From Nostoc sp. 'Peltigera membranacea cyanobiont' 210A (lineage in GTDB: Bacteria; Cyanobacteriota; Cyanobacteriia; Cyanobacteriales; Nostocaceae), in the NCBI RefSeq assembly GCF_002246015.1, contig NZ_NOLJ01000003.1:603689-639934 (forward strand): DNA of 36,246 bases. Reading direction: 5' to 3'. Position 1 is the first letter of the stretch. The number at the start of each line of letters is the position of its first letter. Both the position numbers and the translations under genes were made by a program. Below, in pieces: positions 1 through 8,201 of this stretch. The notes below the pieces were generated by a model, which saw nothing but the letters and a program-made list of their open reading frames with translations, did not search any database and was not told the DNA's origin.

Positions 1-50
1 TGTGGGGGGTAAGACTTCTTCCCCATCCTCCCACACCTCCCACACCCCTT

Positions 51-74
51 GGATTTCTCACAAGTGAGAAATCC
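51..74. terminator. Hairpin upstream of the Hsp70-like gene
   Basis: A perfect 11-bp inverted repeat (GGATTTCTCAC / GTGAGAAATCC) closes on a 2-nt loop. No T-run follows on either strand, so it may be a repeat-derived cruciform rather than a true terminator. The stretch 1-50 before it is a C-rich degenerate repeat (CTCCCACACC-like), and I see no gene in 1-147. Confidence 0.35.
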
Positions 75-147
75 AGGCATAGGGGTACGGTGATTGTAAA
101 GTAATTGTTCACATAAGTTGACATAGATTTATATATAAGGTAGAAAA

Positions 148-3100
148 GTGACTTTTAGTACAGATGAAATTCAAAAGCTGATCGCAGACATTGACAACTT
201 ACTTGCCAGTGGTGGCAAGCGCCTGTCTAGATTTCTGTCTGGTCAGGCGCAAGAGCCTAAAGAAGTTTTAGAGCGAATTCGCGACTTCTTGGTGAGGTTA
301 CAAGAAAAAGAAGCATCAGAGAGCGGCATCCCAAATCAGTCTTCTGAAGATCCGCCATCGCCTTTGTTAACAAAATTTATCGATCGTGGTAATAACCAGT
401 ATCCACTACCGCCGCTCGAACCCAGTCAGGAACAAAGTACTGTTAGCGCAGGACAATTAAATAATGAATTTTCGAGATTGATTCAGCCGTTGCGATCGGA
501 ATTAGAATTGCTCTTGCAAGAGCGAGCCACTCTCATACAAGAAATTCGGCAACTAGAACAAAGGCGTTTGCAAAACTACTCCTTAGCGCAGCAGTTGACA
601 AACCAGGAACAAATGATTACCGAGTTTTTACAGGTACTCATGAGTCGCCTTGTGCCAACTTTAACACCACTGATTGGACAAACGAGGGAAAATTTCGCCA
701 GTTCTTCAGGAGGAATTAATTACGCAACCTCTGCAACTCAATCTTTATTAGAATCCTCTAACGATGTGGAGCGCTTAACCCAGCTAGCTAGGGAGTTAGA
801 TCAACGCCTATTGTCACTAGATGGAACGGTGAATGTAGTCTTTGAAGCACTACAGCGTAACATTAATACTTATTACGAATCCCTGTCCCAAGCACTGGTA
901 AGAATGCATAGCAAGGGGATGCAAGGCGAACAGCTGATGGCTAGCTTTGTCAACAATTTGACCCAGCATTTGCAACAAGAATCCCCTAGTTCGCAGTCAT
1001 CTTTGCTGGGAGGAGAATCTGAGACACTAGCATCATTGACTGAACCAGCCGAGATTGCTGCTGGAGTTGCGCCCCAATCCTTGGAGCTTATACAGCCAGA
1101 AACTTCATCTCCACTCGCAATTGAGCAACAGGAAACTACCCTTACAGAGGATCTAGATGCAGTGCTGTTGCAGCTTGGCGTAGACTCATCTGAATATTCT
1201 CAAACCCCGACCGAATTACCGGAAGATATTTCTGCGGCAATTGGTGATGAAGTAGACCAACTTTACGCCAGTTTGTTTGATGCTGGTGATGTTAATAATC
1301 TCAGCCTCGATGTTCCCATCAATGACTTATCTGCTTCTACAGCCTCTCCATCACAGTTGAACATCGCACAAGTCCCACCTGTCTCTCCAATTGTGGATTC
1401 TGCGGTTGTAACACCAGATACGGGTCTTTCAATCCAAGAGACTTTAGGCGAAACCACAGATTCCTCAGAGCCACAGGAAGAACTATTTTTTGAAGAAGAT
1501 ACTGACCTAGATTCACCTCTTAGCTTCTCTACTCCACAAATAGACAGCTTGCCACAAATCGGCACTCAACCAGCTAGCGTTGATACAATTAATACCCTAA
1601 CTGACTTATTACCTGATGCCGATAGTGAACTGCAATTGCTGGAAGTCTCATCTTCTGTGGATAATGCCACAACTACAGCAACTGACCTATTGCCTGATGA
1701 CGATAGTGAACTGCAACTGCTGGAAGTCTCATCTTTTTTGGATGATGCCACTACCACAGTACCAGTGACTCCAGAAGTAGCAGAAATTTCGTTGGTAGAG
1801 CCTACTGTTCCCGAAGCGTCTGTCTACGACACGCTGCCCGATCGCAGAGAAAGTATCACCACATCGGAAGTATTAATTAACAGCGATCGCTCCGAACTGT
1901 CTTCAGATAACTACATTGCTGCTTCACCCCAAGAAAACTTACTTTCTATTGAGTCAAACCAGTCTCCAGCCGTACCAGATATTTCTTTAGATGAAGAACA
2001 GTTGCAGCAATTAGATCGAGATTTGGCTAATTTCGATCGGCAGCTAAATTCTGAGTCGCAGCCAGATAACAACTTGAGTGTTTTCTCGGAACTACTTGAT
2101 AGCATTCAAGACACAATCCCCACAACTGCCCTTGAAAATCCCCAAATAGTAGAGAATACATCAGCTGCTGCTTTCTCCAGTTTGGCAGTTCCCCAGGTAG
2201 AAACTGAAAAAAAAAAGGAAGTCACAACTCCTGTTCCAGAAAGTTCTTTACCTCCAATTGCCAACTCCATAAATAATCCAGAAGTTTCACCCAATGTTTT
2301 AGAATCAGTCTGGTATTTAGGAATTGATTTAGGTACAACAGGAATTTCCGCCGCATTATTAAATCGCTCGACTTTTGTTGTACATCCTATCTACTGGTCA
2401 GCAGAAAATCCGCCGGGAACAAGTTCCTTTCAGCAATCGTTTCGTTTACCAACAGAGGTTTATCTGCCTATTGCTTCTGTACCCCACGGTGAAAACGAAA
2501 CTATCGAGGCACATGAACAGACAGCACCTGCGGCTGTTGCCCAAGATAAAGCGCCCGATCGCTCGGCTACTACTCCTACAACACCAAAATCGACAGCAGA
2601 TCCGACGAAAAATAATCTGTACTCGGCGCAGTTGAAGCCCTATCTACAAGTAGCCATTCCCTACAAGAGTGAACGACAGAAATGGGAACCGGTTTTGCAA
2701 TTAAATGAATTTTCGGCAGGGCCTTTGATTTGGGTTGTGCGATCGCTCTCTAAATTACTGTTAACTCTCAAATCCGAAAAAACAAGTACCACCCCTAGTT
2801 TAGTGGCTGCCGCTGTTGGGATCGGCGAACAAGATTTTCCCCAGATTATCAATAATATTGCTGGTGTAATTTGTACCTGTCCATCTAGCTGGTCGGAACA
2901 ATACCGCTTTAACGTGCGGGAAGCTTTACTCACTAGCAAACTTATTCAACATCCGCAGCAAGTATTTTTTGTCGAAGAAGCGATCGCTAGTCTACTCCCG
3001 GAACTTGATGCTGTTAATGGTGAGCAAGTAAAACTAAGCGATGCTCAAGGTAATCATCCAGCAAAAACTAGCGAACATCCCATTGTTGGCAACACCCTTG

Positions 3101-4248
3101 TGATTAACATTGGGACAACTGCCACAGAAATGTTGCTGGTAAATCTACCAGAAAGCTTGCAACAATTGACATACAGTGATTTCATGCTCCACAGTTTTGC
3201 TTATGCTGGCAAGGGTATTGAACAAGATATAATTTGTCAGCTGCTATTACCACCGAAATCTCGGCAATCACGAAGAGAAACACCAAGCGATGGCAAAACT
3301 ACCACAAGTAATCCTTGGCAATGGCAACCGTCAATTCCCGGTTTAGACCAAATGCGTTGGCAGACTTTAGGGTTGGAAGAATTAGAACTACCTAGAGTCG
3401 GAGAACCAGATATCACCGCTCGAATTCGTCTCCAGCAGCGTCTAGAAAGTTCTCTACTGGGACAGGCGGTATTAGATGCGGCATTAGCCCTAAAGCTGAT
3501 TTTGCAACACCAAGACTCTTTTACCCTAGAATTGGCCGATCAGCGGTGGGTTTTGCAGCGACGAGACTTAGAAAGCCAAGTATTTATTCCCTTTGTCCGC
3601 CGCCTGAACCGAGAACTTAATAAGTTATTGGTAGCTCATGGTATCCCCACAGAAGCCATTAATCAAGCGATCCTGACTGGGGGAGTGGCTTGTGTCGGGA
3701 CAGTGAACCGCTGGTTACGGCAAAAACTTCCCAGCACTAAGATTATTCAAGATTTATATCTCGGCGAAAACGGCGCTCCCAATTGCAGTCGGGTGGCTTA
3801 TGGTTTGGCGATGCTGCCTCTGCATCCCCAGATTTTAGATATACCCAGACAACAATACACTGATTATTTCTTGTTTACAGAATTGTTGCGATTGCTACCA
3901 GAACGTCCTTTATCTTTCGGTGAAGTTATCCAGTTATTTGAGGGTCGTGGGATCAATACTCGCATTTGTCAGCAACGGCTGCTGGCTTTTTTGGAAGGTG
4001 AACTGCCTTCCGGTTTGATACCTTCAGTCACAGAATCAACTTGGCTTACCCAGAGTTCGCAAGAAAATCCTGACTATCTGGCGATCGCCACAGCACCACT
4101 TTTTGAAAAACAAGGAAGTCTCACTTATCGTCCCAATTCTCAACAATTGTTGTCTTTGCGTCGCTATCTAGATGCAATTAAGGCTAGTAATCAGCAATCA
4201 CTAGAGGAACCATATACGGTGAATTTCGCTTTAGAGGTCGATCGTTGA
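148..4248 (+). CDS. Coiled-coil/Hsp70-like (DnaK-type ATPase fold) fusion protein
   Basis: A 1366-residue protein starting at GTG. Residues 1-300 are Gln/Glu/Leu-rich and look like coiled coil. About 300-715 is an acidic Ser/Thr/Pro-rich, low-complexity linker that includes two 27-residue tandem copies (485-538). From about 722 an actin/Hsp70 ATPase fold is recognisable: phosphate-1 loop LGIDLGTTG (about 723-731), connect-1-like segment FFVEEAIAS (about 940), phosphate-2 loop VINIGTTATE (about 985) and adenosine motif AILTGGVACVG (about 1175). A canonical DnaK puts its ATPase first and a substrate-binding domain after it. Here the ATPase comes last, after more than 700 extra residues, and an insertion rich in Thr/Pro/Lys interrupts its first lobe (about 790-830). 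No DnaJ or GrpE partner is nearby. I infer an Hsp70-like ATPase used as a scaffold or regulator rather than a housekeeping chaperone. The substrate is unknown. Confidence 0.8.
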   Translation: MTFSTDEIQKLIADIDNLLASGGKRLSRFLSGQAQEPKEVLERIRDFLVRLQEKEASESGIPNQSSEDPPSPLLTKFIDRGNNQYPLPPLEPSQEQSTVSAGQLNNEFSRLIQPLRSELELLLQERATLIQEIRQLEQRRLQNYSLAQQLTNQEQMITEFLQVLMSRLVPTLTPLIGQTRENFASSSGGINYATSATQSLLESSNDVERLTQLARELDQRLLSLDGTVNVVFEALQRNINTYYESLSQALVRMHSKGMQGEQLMASFVNNLTQHLQQESPSSQSSLLGGESETLASLTEPAEIAAGVAPQSLELIQPETSSPLAIEQQETTLTEDLDAVLLQLGVDSSEYSQTPTELPEDISAAIGDEVDQLYASLFDAGDVNNLSLDVPINDLSASTASPSQLNIAQVPPVSPIVDSAVVTPDTGLSIQETLGETTDSSEPQEELFFEEDTDLDSPLSFSTPQIDSLPQIGTQPASVDTINTLTDLLPDADSELQLLEVSSSVDNATTTATDLLPDDDSELQLLEVSSFLDDATTTVPVTPEVAEISLVEPTVPEASVYDTLPDRRESITTSEVLINSDRSELSSDNYIAASPQENLLSIESNQSPAVPDISLDEEQLQQLDRDLANFDRQLNSESQPDNNLSVFSELLDSIQDTIPTTALENPQIVENTSAAAFSSLAVPQVETEKKKEVTTPVPESSLPPIANSINNPEVSPNVLESVWYLGIDLGTTGISAALLNRSTFVVHPIYWSAENPPGTSSFQQSFRLPTEVYLPIASVPHGENETIEAHEQTAPAAVAQDKAPDRSATTPTTPKSTADPTKNNLYSAQLKPYLQVAIPYKSERQKWEPVLQLNEFSAGPLIWVVRSLSKLLLTLKSEKTSTTPSLVAAAVGIGEQDFPQIINNIAGVICTCPSSWSEQYRFNVREALLTSKLIQHPQQVFFVEEAIASLLPELDAVNGEQVKLSDAQGNHPAKTSEHPIVGNTLVINIGTTATEMLLVNLPESLQQLTYSDFMLHSFAYAGKGIEQDIICQLLLPPKSRQSRRETPSDGKTTTSNPWQWQPSIPGLDQMRWQTLGLEELELPRVGEPDITARIRLQQRLESSLLGQAVLDAALALKLILQHQDSFTLELADQRWVLQRRDLESQVFIPFVRRLNRELNKLLVAHGIPTEAINQAILTGGVACVGTVNRWLRQKLPSTKIIQDLYLGENGAPNCSRVAYGLAMLPLHPQILDIPRQQYTDYFLFTELLRLLPERPLSFGEVIQLFEGRGINTRICQQRLLAFLEGELPSGLIPSVTESTWLTQSSQENPDYLAIATAPLFEKQGSLTYRPNSQQLLSLRRYLDAIKASNQQSLEEPYTVNFALEVDR
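1600..1761 (+). repeat. Two 81-bp tandem copies inside the Hsp70-like gene
   Basis: Units 1600-1680 and 1681-1761 are 81 bp each and nearly identical. Each encodes 27 residues of the form TDLLPDxDSELQLLEVSS followed by a DNATTT-like tail. The copies keep the reading frame, so they lengthen the acidic linker by a recent in-frame duplication. Confidence 0.85.
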
Positions 4249-4283
4249 GACTAGCAGATCGCGCTAGAAAGAAGAATACTACT

Positions 4284-4324
4284 CAAAATTCCAAATGCTC
4301 ATAATGTAAGCATTTGGAATTTTG
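4284..4324 (+). terminator. Strong hairpin after the Hsp70-like gene
   Basis: A perfect 16-bp stem (4284-4299 with 4309-4324) with a 9-nt loop lies 36 nt after the stop codon. The 3' arm ends in AATTTTG, so the T-rich part is inside the stem rather than after it. It probably ends the upstream transcript. The rest of 4325-4602 is AT-rich, with a small palindrome TATTAGTACTAATA at 4333-4346. I see no gene there, and it must hold the promoter of the next gene. Confidence 0.55.
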
Positions 4325-4602
4325 CAAAGTACTATTAGTACTAATACTTCAGGACAGTGATTTTTCGGTGTGTACGATAGTAGTATCTTTGTTATTAGAT
4401 GGATAAAATACCGTATTTTTACAATCTATCACTTGAATTGAAAGATTCTGTAAATTTTTGGTTTTTGGTTTTTATATCGGCTAAAATTTGTGTATATTAA
4501 CACTCGGTAGTAACGACAAGAGTAGTAAAAATCGCCCAACAATCATGTCTATGTCTACACTACTAATGTAAAAATTCCTGTTATAAAACTAAGTTAGCCC
4601 TT

Positions 4603-5256
4603 GTGAATAATCTTTCTCTTTATTCAGTTAATTGTTTGCAACAGCCTTCACACCCGTCAACTTTAAGCGTGAGAAAACGATTAATTGACATTGTTGGAGC
4701 CATTGTCGGGCTGATTGTTACATTTATGATAGCAATTCCCGTAGCAATTGCTACTTTTATTCATGAGCCAAGTCCAATATTTTATTCCCAAATTCGCTGT
4801 GGTTTAAACGGAAAAACTTTCCGCATCTGGAAATTCCGCTCCATGATAGTCGATGCTGATAAACTCAAGCATTTGGTTGAGAACCAAGCCAAAGGTCACA
4901 TTTTTAAATCTGTTGACGATCCTCGCATTACTCCTGTTGGTAAATTTTTGAGGTGTACTAGCTTGGATGAATTCCCTCAATTTTGGAATGTTTTATTAGG
5001 GGACATGAGTTTAGTTGGTACTCGTCCACCTACTCCTGATGAAGTCAGTAATTACGATCCACACCACTGGGATAGATTGCGAGTCAAACCAGGCATTACC
5101 GGAGAATGGCAAGCTAATGGGCGTTCCAGCATTACAGACTTTGAAACCATTGTGAAAATGGATATGGATTATCAACGCAAGTGGTCTGTAACTTATGACC
5201 TGAGTCTGATTATTAAAACTATCTGGGTGGTATTTAAAAAGACTGGTGCTTATTAG
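4603..5256 (+). CDS. Polyprenyl-phosphate sugar phosphotransferase (bacterial sugar transferase family)
   Basis: 217 residues, GTG start. It matches the catalytic domain of initiating hexose-1-phosphate transferases (WbaP/RfbP type), which load the first sugar phosphate onto undecaprenyl phosphate at the cytoplasmic membrane for exopolysaccharide synthesis. Visible signs are the KRLIDIVGA entry with one hydrophobic segment (about 28-52), KFRSM (about 84), the SLDEFPQFWNVLLGDMSLVG block with the Asp-Glu pair (about 126), and KPGITGEWQ followed by NGR (about 163). It lacks the N-terminal multi-membrane half of full-length WbaP, as small family members do. It is transcribed alone and away from the other glycan genes at 8.8-13.4 kb, which include a second paralogue. 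Its stop codon TAG is the first three bases of an inserted inverted-repeat element. Sugar specificity cannot be read from the sequence. Confidence 0.88.
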   Translation: MNNLSLYSVNCLQQPSHPSTLSVRKRLIDIVGAIVGLIVTFMIAIPVAIATFIHEPSPIFYSQIRCGLNGKTFRIWKFRSMIVDADKLKHLVENQAKGHIFKSVDDPRITPVGKFLRCTSLDEFPQFWNVLLGDMSLVGTRPPTPDEVSNYDPHHWDRLRVKPGITGEWQANGRSSITDFETIVKMDMDYQRKWSVTYDLSLIIKTIWVVFKKTGAY

Positions 5257-5401
5257 ACCTCTTACACGAATACAAAACTAGCCCTCATCCCCCAACCCCT
5301 TCTCCCAATTTTGTGAGAAGGGGAGACAATTTCAAAGTCCCTCTCCCAAGCTTGGGAGAGGGATTTAGGGTGAAAGCTCATTGATTCATGCAAGAAGTCT
5401 A
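5254..5401. mobile_element. MITE-like element (148 bp, 18-bp imperfect TIRs)
   Basis: The terminal sequences 5254-5271 and 5384-5401 are inverted copies matching at 15 of 18 positions (TAGACYTCTTRCAYGAAT). The ends begin and finish with TA, as in IS630/Tc1-type elements that duplicate TA. The interior holds two hairpins, including a perfect 24-bp palindrome at 5339-5362. There is no reading frame for a transposase. The left end supplies the stop codon of the sugar transferase gene. Half-copies of related ends are seen near 11206-11250 and 36160. Confidence 0.65.
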
Positions 5402-5413
5402 TTGAATTGGGCC

Positions 5414-6247
5414 TCAACCCTTAACGCCGCTACCTGTTTCTGTGGGTACAATGTAACGTTGTAAAAACAAAAATAGTAATAATACTGGGGCGATCGCAAT
5501 CACTGAGCCAGCAGCTACCAACCGCCAGTCAAGGGAAAATGTACCTGCTAGCTTTGCAACTCCCAAAGGAAGAGTGTATAAATTTTCGTCTTGGATGACA
5601 ATTAAAGGCCACAAAAAGTCACTCCAAGCACCAATAAATACAAAAATAGCTAAAGTTACCAGTGCTGGGCGAACTGCCGGTAACATAATATGCCACCACA
5701 ATCCTAACTCTGAGCTGCCATCCATCCGAGCGGCTTCTTCTATTTCTTTGGGGACACTCATGAAAGCTTGGCGCAACAGAAAAATACCAAAAGCAGAAGC
5801 TAAACTCGGAAAAATCATCCCTAAATAAGTATTTCTCAAACCCATCTGGACTGTCAAAATATAGAGGGGAATCATCACAATTTGGAAAGGAATCATAATC
5901 GTAGAGACAATCGCTACAAAAATCCAGTCTCGCCCGACAAACGACAATCTGGCCAACGGATAGGCAGCCAAGGCGCAAAACAGTAGATTTAAGCCCACAG
6001 TCAGTACTGACACCAAGGTACTGTTATACAGGTATTGTCCAAAAGGTAAAGAGTTCCACACACTAGAGAAGTTATTTAGTGTCGGTTGACTGGGTAGCAA
6101 CTGTGGCGGCGACTGAAAAATATTTTCCGTAGGCGATTTCAAGGCTGTACTAATTAGCCATAGTAAAGGAAAGAGCATCAACAGTGCGATCGCTCCCAAT
6201 AGCGCATACATTAGAATCTGCGATCGTGATTTTTTCCAGTTCAGCAT
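5414..6247 (-). CDS. Carbohydrate ABC-transporter permease (MalG type)
   Basis: A 277-residue inner-membrane permease with about six hydrophobic helices. It carries the EAA loop that docks the ATPase (EEAARMDGSSELGLWWHIMLP, split as EEAARMDGS and IMLPAVRPAL, about 170-195). Size and sequence fit the second permease (MalG/UgpE-like) of sugar-uptake importers. Such permeases work with a MalF-type partner, a binding protein and an ATPase, and none of these is in the neighbourhood, so the partners must be encoded elsewhere. The start ATG at 6247 is followed by MLNWKKSRSQ and then the first helix (about 10-35). The substrate is not deducible. Confidence 0.88.
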   Translation of the reverse strand: MLNWKKSRSQILMYALLGAIALLMLFPLLWLISTALKSPTENIFQSPPQLLPSQPTLNNFSSVWNSLPFGQYLYNSTLVSVLTVGLNLLFCALAAYPLARLSFVGRDWIFVAIVSTIMIPFQIVMIPLYILTVQMGLRNTYLGMIFPSLASAFGIFLLRQAFMSVPKEIEEAARMDGSSELGLWWHIMLPAVRPALVTLAIFVFIGAWSDFLWPLIVIQDENLYTLPLGVAKLAGTFSLDWRLVAAGSVIAIAPVLLLFLFLQRYIVPTETGSGVKG

Positions 6248-6481
6248 TTGATTAATATAGGAAATTATCTTTTTTGAAAATTAAATAATGATCTGCTCAA
6301 AATAAAAAGTATTAACTGTTAAAATTTCAGCAGTGTGACATACTGAATTGAGTCAGACATAGCTTTACTTGAGAATTTGATTAACTTTATACTAACCTAT
6401 CATCAAAAATCTGTTTAAAGCAATTAGCCTAATTCAGTTATTGAATTTATTCACATATCAATATAATTAAGTCTCTTCACT

Positions 6482-6745
6482 TTATGAACTCCCTAATCCT
6501 TCCAGAATATCAAAGAAGTCATTGATTAGTTTTTCGTCATATTCTTTTACATCACTCCATGTTTGACTATTATGAATCATGTCTTGTGCTTCATAATAAG
6601 AAATACCCAAAGCCTTCTTAAAAATTTCAATTGATTTGCTTTTTGAATAATTACTCAATCTCAAGAACTTAATGACAGATTCTTGATCTGCGGATTCAGT
6701 CAATATATTCTTCAGTTTTTCAGTTAACTCATTATCTTTATTCAT
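6482..6745 (-). CDS. Small hypothetical protein
   Basis: 87 residues if read from the ATG at 6745 (MNKDNELTEKLKN). In-frame alternatives are ATG at 6772 (96 residues) and TTG at 6784 (100 residues). No start has a clear ribosome-binding site. The protein is charged, predicted alpha-helical, without signal or membrane segment, and ends DFFDILEGLG. I do not recognise the family. The 234-bp gap to the permease gene (6248-6481) is AT-rich and shows nothing definite. Confidence 0.5.
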   Translation of the reverse strand: MNKDNELTEKLKNILTESADQESVIKFLRLSNYSKSKSIEIFKKALGISYYEAQDMIHNSQTWSDVKEYDEKLINDFFDILEGLGSS

Positions 6746-6842
6746 AGTTTGTACCCAATTTAGAAAAGGCATTATGTTGCACAAATTAAATATTTATCAT
6801 ATTCTTAAGCCATTATTCTCATAAAAACCATCTATAGCAGTC

Positions 6843-7002
6843 TTAAAATCACGTGAGTTCGATGAACCTCTCCCTCCCAGCCTCCCTCTCCGAAACGGAA
6901 AGGGAGGAGAAACGAAAAATTAAGCTTTTTGCTCCCCTCTCCGCGTCAGAGAGGGGCTGGGGGAGAGGTCAAATAAGACTTGTCGAACTCACGTTAAAAT
7001 CA
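6843..7002. mobile_element. MITE with 9-bp target-site duplication
   Basis: The element 6852-6993 (142 bp) is bounded by perfect 11-bp inverted repeats CGTGAGTTCGA / TCGAACTCACG. Directly outside it lie identical 9-bp direct repeats TTAAAATCA (6843-6851 and 6994-7002), the footprint of transposition. The interior is rich in CCTCTCCC/GGGAGAGG arms that can fold back, and it has no credible gene. A reading frame that crosses it is not a real gene. Confidence 0.82.
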
Positions 7003-7005
7003 TTC

Positions 7006-7050
7006 CTTAAAAACAAGATTCCTGACTTATTTAAAAAGTCGGGAATCTTG
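7006..7050 (-). terminator. Rho-independent terminator of the catalase-like gene
   Basis: On the minus strand a 15-bp stem with one mismatch (7050-7036 with 7028-7014) is followed by TTTTTAAGG. It lies about 100 nt past the stop of the catalase-like gene. Confidence 0.6.
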
Positions 7051-7152
7051 GTATTTCAATTCTCACTAATCAGATTTAATTCGTATCAAGTCAGAGTTTT
7101 TACACACAGCTTTCAACGGTTCCTCTTGCAGTTTGAAGCCAATTCATAGTAG

Positions 7153-8163
7153 TTAATCTTCAACCGCTACATAAGGTTGTGGTTCCCGCGAACGTTGGGC
7201 AATTTGTTCTCGCCGGTACTTTGCAAGTTCGCTGTAAAGCCTCTTGCGAGAGAGATTCACACTTCCAACAGGCTCATGCTCTAGAAGTGTATGCCAAGGA
7301 GAAAACAATATACCCTCATCTAAACGTTTGCGTTCTTCAAAGTCAAACTTCTGACTGGGAATGCGAACAGTTGCAACTTTAATAAACGGTGAATCTGCTT
7401 CCTGCCATTCCTGAACGTGGTCTTCAATCGGCGTTTTATCATCATTTACATAAAACTGAATTAAAAAGTCAAAAGACGCTTCTCGACCTTCTTCAGTCAA
7501 ATATTTTACCAGCGTTTCTCTAAGGTAATTTTCTGATTCTGGAAGTGTTTCTGGTGGTTGTTCAGGCTGTTGAGATTTGACAGATAATTTTACAATCAGC
7601 TCACCAAATTTAAACGGAACCATACTCCAATATTGAATCAAAAGTGGATTTCCTACCTTTTTGCTACCAATTTTTTGCAAGATAGCAAAGGCATAATCAA
7701 GTTCTTCCAGCCGTTCTGGGCTAAGTTGTCCACTACCTGCTTGGGAAAGATCGGCGTAATCACGAACGTCTTTAGTCAAGAAAATAGGATAATTGTTAAG
7801 TATAAAATCTTGGGTTTTTTCTTCATCATCCAGGACTTTTTGCCCCTCCACATTCATCACCTTAATGGCAATACCGCGAACATCAGGCTGGCTATCGGAG
7901 TTGAATTTACCACGCTTTTGAGGCGAACCACCGCTAGAGAACCGAATCCACGCAGGATAGGTTTGGGGCGTTTTGAATAAACCTACTCTCAGGTCTTCAG
8001 GAAGATTGGGTTCAATAATAAACTCTCCCCAAAGCAGTCCATGACTTTTGCTATGAATTTGACGGAGGTCTGGGCCGTTTTTTTGTTGAGCTTGGAGGCT
8101 CGTTGCGATAATATCGTCAATTATTGCTTCTTGCTCAGTGGTAGATGACATTGGGTTAGTCAT
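7153..8163 (-). CDS. Catalase-like heme protein (SrpA-type catalase family)
   Basis: 336 residues, shorter than classical catalases (about 480 or more). The N-terminal region has RQIHSKSHGLLWGEF (about 35-49), corresponding to the catalytic-histidine segment of the catalase fold. AWIRFSSGG (about 72) and PDVRGIAIKVMNVEGQK (about 93-109) follow the same fold. The DFILNNYPIFLTKD block (about 119) is also typical. The C-terminus carries RKRLYSELAKYRREQ, where a heme-ligand tyrosine would be expected, though the classical RxFxYxDTQ motif is not intact. The family includes periplasmic or cytosolic peroxidase-like proteins and relatives of allene oxide synthase. No signal peptide is seen, and no lipoxygenase gene is adjacent. 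Activity towards H2O2 or lipid hydroperoxides is inference. Confidence 0.8.
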   Translation of the reverse strand: MTNPMSSTTEQEAIIDDIIATSLQAQQKNGPDLRQIHSKSHGLLWGEFIIEPNLPEDLRVGLFKTPQTYPAWIRFSSGGSPQKRGKFNSDSQPDVRGIAIKVMNVEGQKVLDDEEKTQDFILNNYPIFLTKDVRDYADLSQAGSGQLSPERLEELDYAFAILQKIGSKKVGNPLLIQYWSMVPFKFGELIVKLSVKSQQPEQPPETLPESENYLRETLVKYLTEEGREASFDFLIQFYVNDDKTPIEDHVQEWQEADSPFIKVATVRIPSQKFDFEERKRLDEGILFSPWHTLLEHEPVGSVNLSRKRLYSELAKYRREQIAQRSREPQPYVAVED

Positions 8164-8201
8164 AAAACATTTTATGAGATGTCTTCATTATCCTGAACGC
8201 T

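Noticed and set aside
1..50. C-rich segment resembling the CTCCTCACAC motif of the small RNA Yfr1
   Set aside because: The exact ultraconserved motif is absent, and the sequence is a degenerate CTCCCACACC tandem repeat. No pair of flanking hairpins with a T-run is present.
4333..4346. Palindrome TATTAGTACTAATA as an operator
   Set aside because: It is perfect but very AT-rich and lies far from the start of the next gene (about 260 bp); there is no known regulator match.
6853..7149. 98-residue frame after the small hypothetical gene
   Set aside because: It crosses the whole MITE and the catalase terminator. Its first half is fully explained by the element.
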